A stretch of 64,000 nt of DNA from a virus: IMG/VR virus record IMGVR_UViG_3300047548_000628, positions 1 through 64,000 of that record. One strand, 5' to 3'. Both the position numbers and the translations under genes were made by a program. The notes under the pieces are model-generated. The model saw nothing but the letters and a program-made list of their open reading frames with translations, was not told where the DNA came from and did no database searches. Below are positions 56,564-64,000 of the stretch, one piece after another. The first letter of the stretch is position 1, and every line of letters starts with the position of its first letter.

Positions 56564-58632
56564 TAACAATTAAAAATATCACTCTTCGGAATTTTTTAAG
56601 TATCGGTAACGTAACTCAAGCAGTTGACTTTGACAAGAAGGATATCACGCTAATTCTAGGTGAGAACTTAGACTTAGGCGGTGACGGTGCTCGTAATGGT
56701 ACCGGCAAAACCACGCTGATTCAGGGCTTGTCATATGCATTGTTTGGTCAACCCATCAACTCAATTCGCAAAGATAACTTAGTTAATCGTACTAATGGAA
56801 AAGGTATGATGGTTACGCTTGAGTTTACAGTCAATGGTACTGATTACAAGATTGAGCGTGGTCGTAAACCCAACATCCTTAAATTTTATGTTAACGATGT
56901 CCAGCAAAAGGCAACTGAAGATCAACAAGGTGAAAACAAAGAAACACAAGTTGCAATTGAGCGTGTGTTGAATATGACTCCGGAAATGTTTAAACACATT
57001 GTTGTGTTGAATACATATTCCGAACCATTCCTTGCTTTGAAAAACAATGAACAACGAGAAATCATTGAACAGCTACTGGGTATTACGTTACTATCTGAGA
57101 AAGCAGAAGTTGTTAAAGATTTGATTCGGCAAAGTAAAGATGATATTCAACAAGAAGAATTTAGAATTAAAGCAGTTGAAGAAGCTAACAAGCGTGTCAA
57201 AGAACAAATTGATGCTATTAAACGTAGACAAATGCTTTGGCAAAAAAAACATGACGAAGACCTCGCTTCACTTGTGTCCACGTATGATGAATTAAGTAAA
57301 ATTGACATTGACAATGAATTACTAGCGCACAAAGAATTAGTAATTTGGAATGAGAAGAAGCGTCAGCAAGAAGCCCATGATGCGTTAGTTGCGCGGCAAA
57401 TTGCTTGGCAACAAAAGCACGACAAAGACATTAAGTTACTCCAAGACAAAATGGATGTGTTGAGTCATATTGATTTTGCAGTAGAGCTACAGTCCCATAA
57501 AGACTTGATTACATACAATCAACAGGTTCAGTTAAAAGCTGCGTATGAAGGTAAAGTTGAAAGTCTGCGTAAAGAATTTGTAAAAGAAGATAAAAACCAC
57601 AAAAAGCTAGAGCAAGAAGTTAAAACATTACAAGAACACAAGTGTTATGCGTGTGGGCAAGACTTCCATGATGACCAGCATACTACGGTTTTGAATAACA
57701 AGATTGATTTGTGGAATGCTAGCAAAAGTCATTTAGATGATTTAAAGTTCCAGCTGGATGAGTTAGTTGCTAACCCAATAATTGTAAATGAAAAACCTTC
57801 AACACATTATAAGACAGAGGCTGAGGCAGTTCGTCAGTCAACGGAAATTGATAACATCAAAAAGCAGATTGACGAAAAATCCAGCGAGAATAACCCCTTT
57901 AGTGAACAACTTTTTGATACGCCTAGCGTCACTCTTGGCCCATGTCCATCTACTCATTATGATACAGAGTCACAAGCCGTTGAACATAGAACAAAGGTAT
58001 CATCTCTATTATCACAGATTGAGGCAAAGGCGGCGGAAATGGATCCGTATCAAGACCAAATTCAAGACATGGAGGCCCAAGCACTTCAAGAGGTAAAGTT
58101 TGACAAGATAAACGAAATTACAAAAGCAATGGAACACCAAAAGTTCTTGCTTGACTTATTGACTAGCAAGGACAGTTTTGTTCGTAAAAAGATCATCGAT
58201 CAAAACTTGAGTTATCTAAACGCACGACTAACTCACTACTTAGATAAAATCGGACTTCCCCACAGTGTTATCTTTAAAAACGATCTCTCAGTTGAAATAA
58301 CTGAGTTGGGTCGTGAACTTGACTTTGATAACTTAAGTCGTGGTGAACGCAACAGACTGATTCTTGGTTTGAGTTTTGCTTTCCGTGATGTATGGGAGAA
58401 CTTGTATGCTCCAGTCAATACATTATTCATTGACGAATTAATCGATAGTGGTCTTGACACTATGGGTGTAGAGAATAGTCTAGCGATTCTAAAAGATATG
58501 AGTCGCCGGCGACACAAATCTATTTGGCTTGTGTCTCACCGCGAGGAACTTGCAGGACGTGTACCTAACGTTTTGAAAGTTATTAAAGAAGGCGGATTTA
58601 CGTCATATAATACATCAGTAGAAGTAGAATGA
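56560..58632 (+). CDS. 46: recombination nuclease subunit gp46 (SbcC/Rad50-like)
   Basis: A 690-aa SMC-like ATPase. Walker A is ARNGTGKTT near residue 48. A long coiled coil carries the zinc hook CYACGQ near residue 361. The ABC signature LSRGERNRL lies near 590, and Walker B TLFIDELIDSG near 620. The glycine loop before Walker A (GENLDLGGDGARNG) is slightly extended. It overlaps the next gene by 4 bases (ATGA). Confidence 0.96.
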   Translation: MITIKNITLRNFLSIGNVTQAVDFDKKDITLILGENLDLGGDGARNGTGKTTLIQGLSYALFGQPINSIRKDNLVNRTNGKGMMVTLEFTVNGTDYKIERGRKPNILKFYVNDVQQKATEDQQGENKETQVAIERVLNMTPEMFKHIVVLNTYSEPFLALKNNEQREIIEQLLGITLLSEKAEVVKDLIRQSKDDIQQEEFRIKAVEEANKRVKEQIDAIKRRQMLWQKKHDEDLASLVSTYDELSKIDIDNELLAHKELVIWNEKKRQQEAHDALVARQIAWQQKHDKDIKLLQDKMDVLSHIDFAVELQSHKDLITYNQQVQLKAAYEGKVESLRKEFVKEDKNHKKLEQEVKTLQEHKCYACGQDFHDDQHTTVLNNKIDLWNASKSHLDDLKFQLDELVANPIIVNEKPSTHYKTEAEAVRQSTEIDNIKKQIDEKSSENNPFSEQLFDTPSVTLGPCPSTHYDTESQAVEHRTKVSSLLSQIEAKAAEMDPYQDQIQDMEAQALQEVKFDKINEITKAMEHQKFLLDLLTSKDSFVRKKIIDQNLSYLNARLTHYLDKIGLPHSVIFKNDLSVEITELGRELDFDNLSRGERNRLILGLSFAFRDVWENLYAPVNTLFIDELIDSGLDTMGVENSLAILKDMSRRRHKSIWLVSHREELAGRVPNVLKVIKEGGFTSYNTSVEVE

Positions 58633-59105
58633 ATACGATATACCTAGATATGGATGGAGTCGTAGCAGACTTCAATGAATATGCATTTCGTGTGCATGGG
58701 TTTGGTTCGGAAGTTGAGTATCCCGATAATTTATGGAATCAAATTGCACGAAACCCTAGACTATACAGAGATTTAAAGAAAACACCGTATGCGGATGATT
58801 TGGTAAATTTTTGCAGAACATTTGCTAAAGATAGAAACATGGAACTTTACTTTTTAACAGCAGTTCCAAAATCAAACAAACTTCATTGGGCATTTTATGA
58901 CAAGGTCATGTGGGGACAAACGTATTTCCCTGATGTTCCTGTACATTTCGGTCCTTTTAGTAAAGATAAACAGTTTCATTGTAAACAAGGAGACATACTC
59001 ATTGATGATAGAATACAGAATATTGATGAGTGGAATAGAGTCGGCGGTATTGGAATATTGCACGATTTGTATGAAAATACCATTTTTAGACTAAAAAATT
59101 TGTAA
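58629..59105 (+). CDS. HAD-family 5'(3')-deoxyribonucleotidase-like protein
   Basis: A 158-aa protein. The N-terminal motif YLDMDGVVADF has nucleophile Asp7 and general acid Asp9. FLTAVPKSNKLHWAFYDK and GDILIDDRIQNI supply motifs II-IV (Thr/Ser, Lys, and the Asp-Asp pair). It is the size of phage and bacterial deoxyribonucleotidases (NT5C type) that dephosphorylate dNMPs; T4-like phages also carry related HAD enzymes such as polynucleotide kinase phosphatase. The substrate is inferred. Confidence 0.85.
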   Translation: MNTIYLDMDGVVADFNEYAFRVHGFGSEVEYPDNLWNQIARNPRLYRDLKKTPYADDLVNFCRTFAKDRNMELYFLTAVPKSNKLHWAFYDKVMWGQTYFPDVPVHFGPFSKDKQFHCKQGDILIDDRIQNIDEWNRVGGIGILHDLYENTIFRLKNL

Positions 59106-59126
59106 TTTGTTTACACGGACATAAGT

Positions 59127-59678
59127 ATGAATATGCCATCACCGCAAAAAGCAAAAGGATCAGGATACGAGCGCACAGTCGCTAAATTTTTATCAGAGTT
59201 GTACAATGAATCATTCATTCGTGCACCTGGATCCGGCGCATATGTAGGTGGCAAGAATCAAGTCCGTAAAGAAGTGCTTCATGAGGGACAAATTCGTTCT
59301 TTTAAGGGCGACATTGTTCCGGGGCACTCCTTCAGTAAAATGAATGCAGAATGCAAATTCTATAAAGACTTCCCGTTTCACTTACTGCTTACCGGAAGCT
59401 GCAAACAACTTGATTCGTGGCTGGATCAACTTTTAGACGTTGAGGACGAAGGTGATTTAAACATTCTTTTTATGAAGTTTAATCGTATCGGACAATTCGT
59501 TGCAGTTCAACCAAAACTAACTTGGAGAATAGACAGTTATACTTTTTATTCTAGTAAAACATACGGTGATTGGTTGATCACAGAGTTTGACAGCTTTTTC
59601 AAACATAACAAAGACTTAGTAAAATTATATTCAGGTTCAACAACAGACACCACGTCAAATTTAAAATCACAAACTTAA
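59127..59678 (+). CDS. PD-(D/E)XK nuclease, Holliday-junction-resolvase-like
   Basis: A 183-aa protein. GSGYERTVAKFLSE holds Glu15, RAPGSGAYVGG follows, then GDIVPG (Asp62) and NAECKFYK (Glu75, Lys77): the E ... D ... ExK catalytic layout of RecB-like nucleases and Hjc-type resolvases. It sits next to gp46/gp47, so processing of recombination intermediates is plausible (inference). Start ATG 59127; an alternative ATG two codons later cannot be excluded, and the ribosome-binding site is weak. Confidence 0.82.
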   Translation: MNMPSPQKAKGSGYERTVAKFLSELYNESFIRAPGSGAYVGGKNQVRKEVLHEGQIRSFKGDIVPGHSFSKMNAECKFYKDFPFHLLLTGSCKQLDSWLDQLLDVEDEGDLNILFMKFNRIGQFVAVQPKLTWRIDSYTFYSSKTYGDWLITEFDSFFKHNKDLVKLYSGSTTDTTSNLKSQT

Positions 59679-59700
59679 TTTATTAACATAAAAATTAGTC

Positions 59701-60050
59701 GTCCTAGTTTGTAGGACCTCCTTGAAGATGCTTGAAAGATAGCTGATGGATCTGGAGTATGCAAGTAGTAGTGATACTGCTTGGGAGATCGAGAGGGCAA
59801 TCTATTAGGGAACCCTCAATGAGTACATATCTAATTCTGTCTTGCGGATATGTAACATGCGTTGCCGAGTCGTTGTATGAATGTTTCTAAGTACAATAGG
59901 CTCACTACAGTCCCATAACAATTTACAGGGCAACCGATCGCAGCTAGAGTCAGTACAGGGCGTCTAGCTGGGGAACAGACGGCAAAGGATGACGGGCATG
60001 GCATAGTTTATCCATTGGTAGTGCTAAAATAGCACTACCATGGCTTCAAA
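59701..60050 (+). ncRNA. large structured RNA candidate, family unknown
   Basis: A gene-free stretch rich in strong helices. GTCCTA/TAGGAC pairs 59701-59706 with 59712-59717. A 9-bp hairpin with GNRA loop GTGA pairs 59762-59770 with 59775-59783. TACATATC/GATATGTA pairs 59824-59831 with 59847-59854. CAGCTAGA/TCTAGCTG pairs 59941-59948 with 59963-59970. TGGTAGTGCT/AGCACTACCA pairs 60016-60025 with 60031-60040. TTGAAG (59722-59727) can pair with CTTCAA (60044-60049) to close the domain. The GNRA loop favours the plus strand. It does not show tmRNA, RNase P or group I intron core motifs that I know. Very different from the AT-rich spacers elsewhere. Confidence 0.6.
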
Positions 60051-60230
60051 GCGGCAGTATATATCCCCCTAATAAAGATTAGTATTAGAATCAAAAAGAA
60101 TTAATTAGAATAAATCAGTATACCAAGCAATGTGAACGAAGTGAACATTGTGAAGGTAAGATGACCGAAGGTCATCTACTAAAGATAAAAGTAAGATAGT
60201 GTAGTTTAGGATAAATGAGTAACTATGGAC
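60051..60230. other. AT-rich spacer with small hairpins
   Basis: No gene seen. Two hairpins: CAATGT/ACATTG (60128-60133 with 60145-60150) and GATGACC/GGTCATC with a GAA loop (60160-60176). They could end the structured RNA transcript or the converging minus-strand transcript, but no U-run follows either. Confidence 0.4.
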
Positions 60231-61049
60231 TTAGATTGAGTTCACATTGATATCCAAAGAGAACTCATATTCATGATTACATGATGTGCAAGTGAGATTC
60301 ACTGGTTTAATATCGGTGGCAGCACGTAAATCCAAATTTGTTTGCTTGATTTTATCGAATGTATCTTTGTCGCAATTTTCTAGGAATTCACGAATAAATT
60401 CCTTTTCAAACACTACATTGTCAGGGGTCTTTATATATTCAACTGCTTCCCCGACTAATACAAATGACATGTTGTTCAGTTCTTTAATAACTTCTGCTGA
60501 AATTTTAAGTTTTGCTTCTTCTGATGTTTGTTCATCAATTGAATCAATCTTTCGTTGAATCTGTGTTTGGGATTCATTTGCCTTCATGATTTGTCTATAG
60601 TTCAGTGGTTTGAACTTGATTGACAATCCATTCAAAGATAACAATTGGTCGTAGCCGCTATTACCAATAGCTGCAAGCATATCATATACGTTAATATCAT
60701 GTTTGTTTTCTGCGCTACAGTTTGGGCATTCGGTTTCGACTTTTAGCATCTTACCAGTAGTAGCAATTCTAATACCCAATAATAGGGTATCTAAATCAGT
60801 ACTTAAAATTTCCCAAGGGTCTTTGATATCAGGGATACAACTACGAACTAAACCAACAACTGCATTTCCGTTCGTTAGATTTTCAGGAGTCTTTACATTG
60901 ATCTCATCCATTGCCGTCATTGGGTATATAGACAACTCACCTGATTCAGGCAATTGTAATGCACCTTCTTTGTAACCTTGACCACCGCTAGGTAGTTTTA
61001 TTGTTAATGCAGGCTTGCGAAAATAATTTTTCAATGGGTTGTTTGACAT
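60231..61049 (-). CDS. 26: baseplate hub assembly protein, T4 gp26-like
   Basis: The start is ATG 61049 (MSNNPLKNYF) behind GGAGATATC; the open frame upstream to 61082 includes promoter sequence. The product has 272 aa. It belongs to the T4 baseplate protein family: FRKPALTIKLPSGGQGY, IYPMTAMDEINVKTPENLTN and VGLVRSCIPDIKDPWEI in the first 95 residues. Two CxxC pairs, CPNC (near 111) and CTSC (near 255), suggest a zinc site. It is a paralogue of the adjacent gene. gp26-type proteins help assemble the central hub. Confidence 0.85.
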   Translation of the reverse strand: MSNNPLKNYFRKPALTIKLPSGGQGYKEGALQLPESGELSIYPMTAMDEINVKTPENLTNGNAVVGLVRSCIPDIKDPWEILSTDLDTLLLGIRIATTGKMLKVETECPNCSAENKHDINVYDMLAAIGNSGYDQLLSLNGLSIKFKPLNYRQIMKANESQTQIQRKIDSIDEQTSEEAKLKISAEVIKELNNMSFVLVGEAVEYIKTPDNVVFEKEFIREFLENCDKDTFDKIKQTNLDLRAATDIKPVNLTCTSCNHEYEFSLDINVNSI

Positions 61050-61068
61050 GATATCTCCAATATTCGTG

Positions 61069-61076
61069 TATTTATA
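61069..61076 (-). promoter_or_regulatory. TATAAATA late promoter, exact T4 consensus
   Basis: TATAAATA on the minus strand, 19 bases before ATG 61049, with GGAG between. It is the only exact T4 late-promoter consensus I found in the window and anchors the interpretation of the C/GATAAATA variants. Confidence 0.8.
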
Positions 61077-61100
61077 GACCAAAAAAACGAGTTGTACTTT

Positions 61101-62153
61101 TTAGAAGAATGGTAACTGCGTCTTTTTAGTTGTCTCTAAGTTTTCTTTAATGATTTCGTTAATCGTTTCTCGTTCTCTGTCTGACAAATGCAGTATTTCA
61201 TTGAATGATATACCTCCACGCATATACCAGGACATTTTCAATGCACTATTCTTAATTTCTAATGCATCCTTTTCCATACTAGTTAACCATTCTTGAATTT
61301 CTTCCGGTTGCATATACAATAGTCTAACCCGAAAATATTCGCAATAGTTTAGCATTAGTAGTTGCTCATACTCATGTGAACAGTGAGTGCATTTTATAAC
61401 CAGTGGTTTGGTTTGTGTAGACTCTTTAAGAGTTGTATAACGCTCTCTGATTTTTCGGTAATAATCAACATTACAGTTTTCTAGGAACTCTCTTATAAAG
61501 TCTGCGTTGTTAACTAAGTTATCCGAAGTTTTAATGTATTCTATACTTGCAGTTATGCGTTCTATGTGCATCTCAAGCGAAGCCATGATGGCATCTATAT
61601 TCTTCTTTTCTTTTAGTTTTTCATCTTTTATCATATCAATTGAATTGATAATCTTTTGAAACTCAAACTCTTGGATATTGAATCTGTTGTAATCTTTGTA
61701 CTTTAATGGACGAAACTTAACGTAGATACCGTCAACTTCTAATTCAGAGTCGTAATCACCTAATTTTAAGTTATTCAATATGTTAGTTAAATTTAACCCG
61801 TACTTACTAGATTCGTTGCATTCAGGACAAGTTGAATCAATGTCCATGCCGTTTCCGAATGATGCTAACTTGATTGCAACCAATAGTGGGTCTAAATCTA
61901 CTACGGGTATTTCCCAAGGATCAGGAATATCGGGTACACAGCTTCTGATAACTTCAACTATTGCCGAACCGTTAAACAATGCGTCTACTGTTTTTATAGT
62001 GATTTCATCTAAACCCGTAGTGGGATACACCGGTAACTCGTTGTTAGGTGGCAACTTTAAACTATTTTCTGGGTAAAATTTACCGTTGCTGGGAAGTTTA
62101 AAGTATAATGCAGGTTTTCTGAAGGCTGGTGTAGACACAGTTTTTTCGGTCAT
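61101..62153 (-). CDS. baseplate hub assembly protein, gp26/gp51-like fusion
   Basis: A 350-aa protein. Residues 10-100 repeat the gp26 family pattern (FRKPALYFKLPSNGKFYPEN, VYPTTGLDEITIKTVDALFN). It has CxxC pairs CPEC and CTHC like its neighbour. The extra C-terminal 90 residues (SWYMRGGISFNEILHLSDRE, INEIIKENLETTKKTQLPFF) resemble gp51-type hub catalyst sequences of T4-like phages. So this copy may combine two functions that are separate in T4. ATG is 31 bases from the divergent tape-measure-like gene. Confidence 0.8.
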   Translation of the reverse strand: MTEKTVSTPAFRKPALYFKLPSNGKFYPENSLKLPPNNELPVYPTTGLDEITIKTVDALFNGSAIVEVIRSCVPDIPDPWEIPVVDLDPLLVAIKLASFGNGMDIDSTCPECNESSKYGLNLTNILNNLKLGDYDSELEVDGIYVKFRPLKYKDYNRFNIQEFEFQKIINSIDMIKDEKLKEKKNIDAIMASLEMHIERITASIEYIKTSDNLVNNADFIREFLENCNVDYYRKIRERYTTLKESTQTKPLVIKCTHCSHEYEQLLMLNYCEYFRVRLLYMQPEEIQEWLTSMEKDALEIKNSALKMSWYMRGGISFNEILHLSDRERETINEIIKENLETTKKTQLPFF

Positions 62154-62158
62154 AAATA
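62151..62158 (+). promoter_or_regulatory. CATAAATA late promoter for the tape-measure-like gene
   Basis: Plus-strand CATAAATA overlapping the start codon of the divergent gp26/gp51-like gene, 26 bases before ATG 62185. Confidence 0.65.
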
Positions 62159-62184
62159 CATTAGAATTATTTAATCACTAAAAA

Positions 62185-64000
62185 ATGGCTGACAATAATA
62201 TAGACCCAGAAGAAATTAGAAGATTGTCGGAGAGTATCCGAGAATTAACAGACTCTACCACTGGATTGGATTCTGGGTTTGGTAAATTCAATACTACTAC
62301 TGATACTACAAAGTCAACTGTAGCTAAGTTGAACAAAGAATTGGATAAGTTGTTAAAGAAAACAACTGAACTCAATACCACTACTTCTGCTGCTAAGAAA
62401 ACTAGCGATAATGCAACCCGAGGGTTTGGAGCCGTATCTGATTCTAGCAAGTCATTAGGTAAAGACTTTAAGAGTCTGTCAAAAGCAACTCAGGGATTGA
62501 TAACTCAATTCAACGAGTTAGGTAAAACATTAAGCAAGTTAACAAAAGTAAAAGTAGCCGGAACCGGCGAAGCTGGTGGTACTTTTAAGCAGAGTGAATA
62601 TGAAATAAGACTTCAATCCTTAGGTAAGAAAATTGACACTTATGGAAACATTGTTAATATCTTATCAAAAGAGCAAAAAGAAAATTTAAAACTTATCGAG
62701 AAAGAAAACAAGCGCAAAGCAGTTGAAGATAAAAAAGAAGATTTACGTGACCGAATGAAAGAAGAAAGCGGGAACGTACTCAAAGAACTTACTGACAAAT
62801 ATAAAACAGGTGGTTCATTCCTAGCAGATTTAAACAATAAAGTCTTTGATTTAATTGGAAAGAGCGCAACACTTAGCGCAGGTTGGATTCTACTAACTGC
62901 TGTTGGTACAGGATTATACAATGCAACTGCTAAGATGACTAAAGAAGTATACAACGGTGCTAGGGGTGCCGCTGTTTCTGCTAGAGCAGTCAAAGAGTTT
63001 ACTGATGAATTGGGAACAGCAACCCAAGCAATAGGTATTGCAATGATGTTAATACCTGGAATGGGCGCATTACGTTGGGTACTAAGGGGATTTGGGGCCG
63101 CACTTGCAATCGGTGGTACTGCTATAAAGAAAGCAGGTGAAGCAAACGAAGTAGCTGCTATACAGTCAGACAAATTATTTAAGTCATTCAACGATCTATC
63201 CCGTTCGGGTATTTTGTTATCCGGTGGCATGTCTGATGTTTTTGAACAGATGCAGACATTGGGGATGACTGTAGCTGAGATTGAAGAATTCAATAGAATT
63301 CTAGCCCAAAGTGCAAAAGATTTAAAGTATTTTGGGGCTACAACTAGCGAAGGAGCTAGACAGTATATTCGAGTTGCTGGAGAACTATTCAAAAGCGGCG
63401 CCGGAAAAGAATTAGAAGCATTGGGTATTGTTGCAAACGAGCAACGAGAACTTACCTTAAAATACATGGCCCAAGAAACTAGACTTGGGATGTCAAGGCT
63501 CAAAACTGAAAGTCAGTTAATTAAAGGGTCAGAAGCATATATCAAAGAGTTGGTTCTACTTCAAGAATTAACTGGTGCTACTAGAAAAGAACAAGAAGAA
63601 GCACGTGAAGCTATAATGGCTGTAGACGAGCTAAGAGCATCTATTTTAGAAGCAGAAGCTAGAGGAGCACCGCAAGCTGAATTAGAAAGATTAAGACAAT
63701 ACTATGAAGCTGCGGTTAGTATGCAAGCTATGGGTCAGTCTCAATTAGCTAAAGGTATTGCACAATACGGTGCTGGAGGTCCAGCATCAGCAGAAGCCGC
63801 AGCAGTATTGCAGTCAATGCCTAGACTTATACAAGGATTAGAAAGTGGTCAAAAAGCTAATCAATTATTAGGAAGCATAGCAGTTGATTTGAGGGAGGCG
63901 TTATTAAGAGTAGCACCTACTGTTAGATTTGGTGGTTCAGAAGCTGTTCAGGGTATTATACCAGGTAAGTTTGCAGGATTGTTAGACACCCAACAAAAAT
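62185..64000 (+). CDS. tape-measure-like/baseplate hub protein, 5' part
   Basis: An open frame from ATG 62185 to the window end (605 codons, no stop); the gene continues outside. It starts MADNNIDPEEIRRLSESIRE. Residues 1-220 are polar coiled coil (KLNKELDKLLKKTTELNTTT; KENKRKAVEDKKEDLRDRMK). Two hydrophobic segments follow (LSAGWILLTAVGTGLYNAT near 235; AIGIAMMLIPGMGALRWVL near 280), then long Ala/Glu-rich helices. That layout fits a phage tape measure, which sets tail length and may enter the membrane. T4 gp29 is the positional analogue; no direct match is claimed. Confidence 0.82.
   Translation, partial: MADNNIDPEEIRRLSESIRELTDSTTGLDSGFGKFNTTTDTTKSTVAKLNKELDKLLKKTTELNTTTSAAKKTSDNATRGFGAVSDSSKSLGKDFKSLSKATQGLITQFNELGKTLSKLTKVKVAGTGEAGGTFKQSEYEIRLQSLGKKIDTYGNIVNILSKEQKENLKLIEKENKRKAVEDKKEDLRDRMKEESGNVLKELTDKYKTGGSFLADLNNKVFDLIGKSATLSAGWILLTAVGTGLYNATAKMTKEVYNGARGAAVSARAVKEFTDELGTATQAIGIAMMLIPGMGALRWVLRGFGAALAIGGTAIKKAGEANEVAAIQSDKLFKSFNDLSRSGILLSGGMSDVFEQMQTLGMTVAEIEEFNRILAQSAKDLKYFGATTSEGARQYIRVAGELFKSGAGKELEALGIVANEQRELTLKYMAQETRLGMSRLKTESQLIKGSEAYIKELVLLQELTGATRKEQEEAREAIMAVDELRASILEAEARGAPQAELERLRQYYEAAVSMQAMGQSQLAKGIAQYGAGGPASAEAAAVLQSMPRLIQGLESGQKANQLLGSIAVDLREALLRVAPTVRFGGSEAVQGIIPGKFAGLLDTQQK

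Noticed and set aside
59701-60050. Group I intron, RNase P RNA or second tmRNA
   Set aside because: No P7/G-binding pair, no RNase P core signature, no TTCGA T arm or CCA end, and no split gene on either side.
62640-63503. Minus-strand frame of 287 aa
   Set aside because: It is the antisense of the open plus-strand tape-measure-like gene. The product is a low-complexity Ser/Ala/Ile sequence with no good start context.
1-64000. Genome-wide recoding of TAG to glutamine
   Set aside because: The 5,439-aa tail gene and all other long structural genes are free of in-frame TAG, which would be very unlikely if TAG were a common sense codon. TAG also seems to act as a stop at 4388 and 7073.
1-64000. 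Cyanophage or bacterial chromosome origin
   Set aside because: No photosystem, ribosomal protein or other host housekeeping operons. Baseplate, late sigma factor and late promoter boxes fit a T4-like phage; pstS alone does not indicate a cyanophage.

Overview
This window reads as part of the genome of a large T4-like (myovirus-type) tailed phage. It carries homologues of the T4 baseplate proteins gp6, gp25, gp5 and gp53, gp26/gp51-like hub-assembly proteins, a gp55-like late sigma factor, and the gp46/gp47 recombination nuclease. T4-type late promoter boxes (TATAAATA and variants) stand in front of structural genes. The sequence is AT-rich, genes are packed with TAATG/ATGA overlaps, and most genes lie on the minus strand. 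Exported proteins with Gram-negative-type signals (a phosphate-binding protein and an outer-membrane barrel) point to a Gram-negative host. Nothing here fixes the host further, and there are no photosystem genes.

Region 1 (about 1-9.6 kb) is accessory. It holds a redox cassette (AhpD, a CDGSH-like small protein, class II aldolase, DOPA-dioxygenase-family protein, AhpC), a PstS gene behind a Pho box, and an 8-strand-type outer-membrane barrel. It also holds a tRNA with a CUA anticodon nested inside a coding sequence, and a circularly permuted two-piece tmRNA with the readable tag ANAANDEVFALAA. The tmRNA locus looks invaded twice. An HNH endonuclease gene separates a displaced piece of tmRNA tag from the rest, and an acetyltransferase gene sits between two 40-bp copies of the tmRNA acceptor piece. 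Three consecutive late genes here (two GNAT-type, one methyltransferase-like) begin with short leaders resembling the T4 capsid-targeting sequence.

Region 2 (9.6-22.8 kb) is one tightly coupled minus-strand operon next to the tail-fibre genes. It contains four radical-SAM proteins, a NodU-type carbamoyltransferase, an SGNH-type hydrolase, several GT-A-like glycosyltransferases, and a 777-aa protein built from aromatic repeats. It looks like a modification system for a glycan or protein, with unknown substrate.

Region 3 (22.8-54.5 kb) is the tail and baseplate block: three tandem fibre paralogues, further fibre proteins, a 5,439-residue giant protein, then gp6, gp25, gp5, a hub candidate, gp53 and a tube/baseplate protein. 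Region 4 (54.6-59.7 kb, plus strand) is the late sigma factor, gp47, gp46, a HAD nucleotidase and a PD-(D/E)XK nuclease. Region 5 (59.7-60.2 kb) is gene-free and holds a large structured RNA candidate. Region 6 (60.2-64 kb) has two gp26/gp51-like proteins divergent from the start of a tape-measure-like gene that runs off the window.
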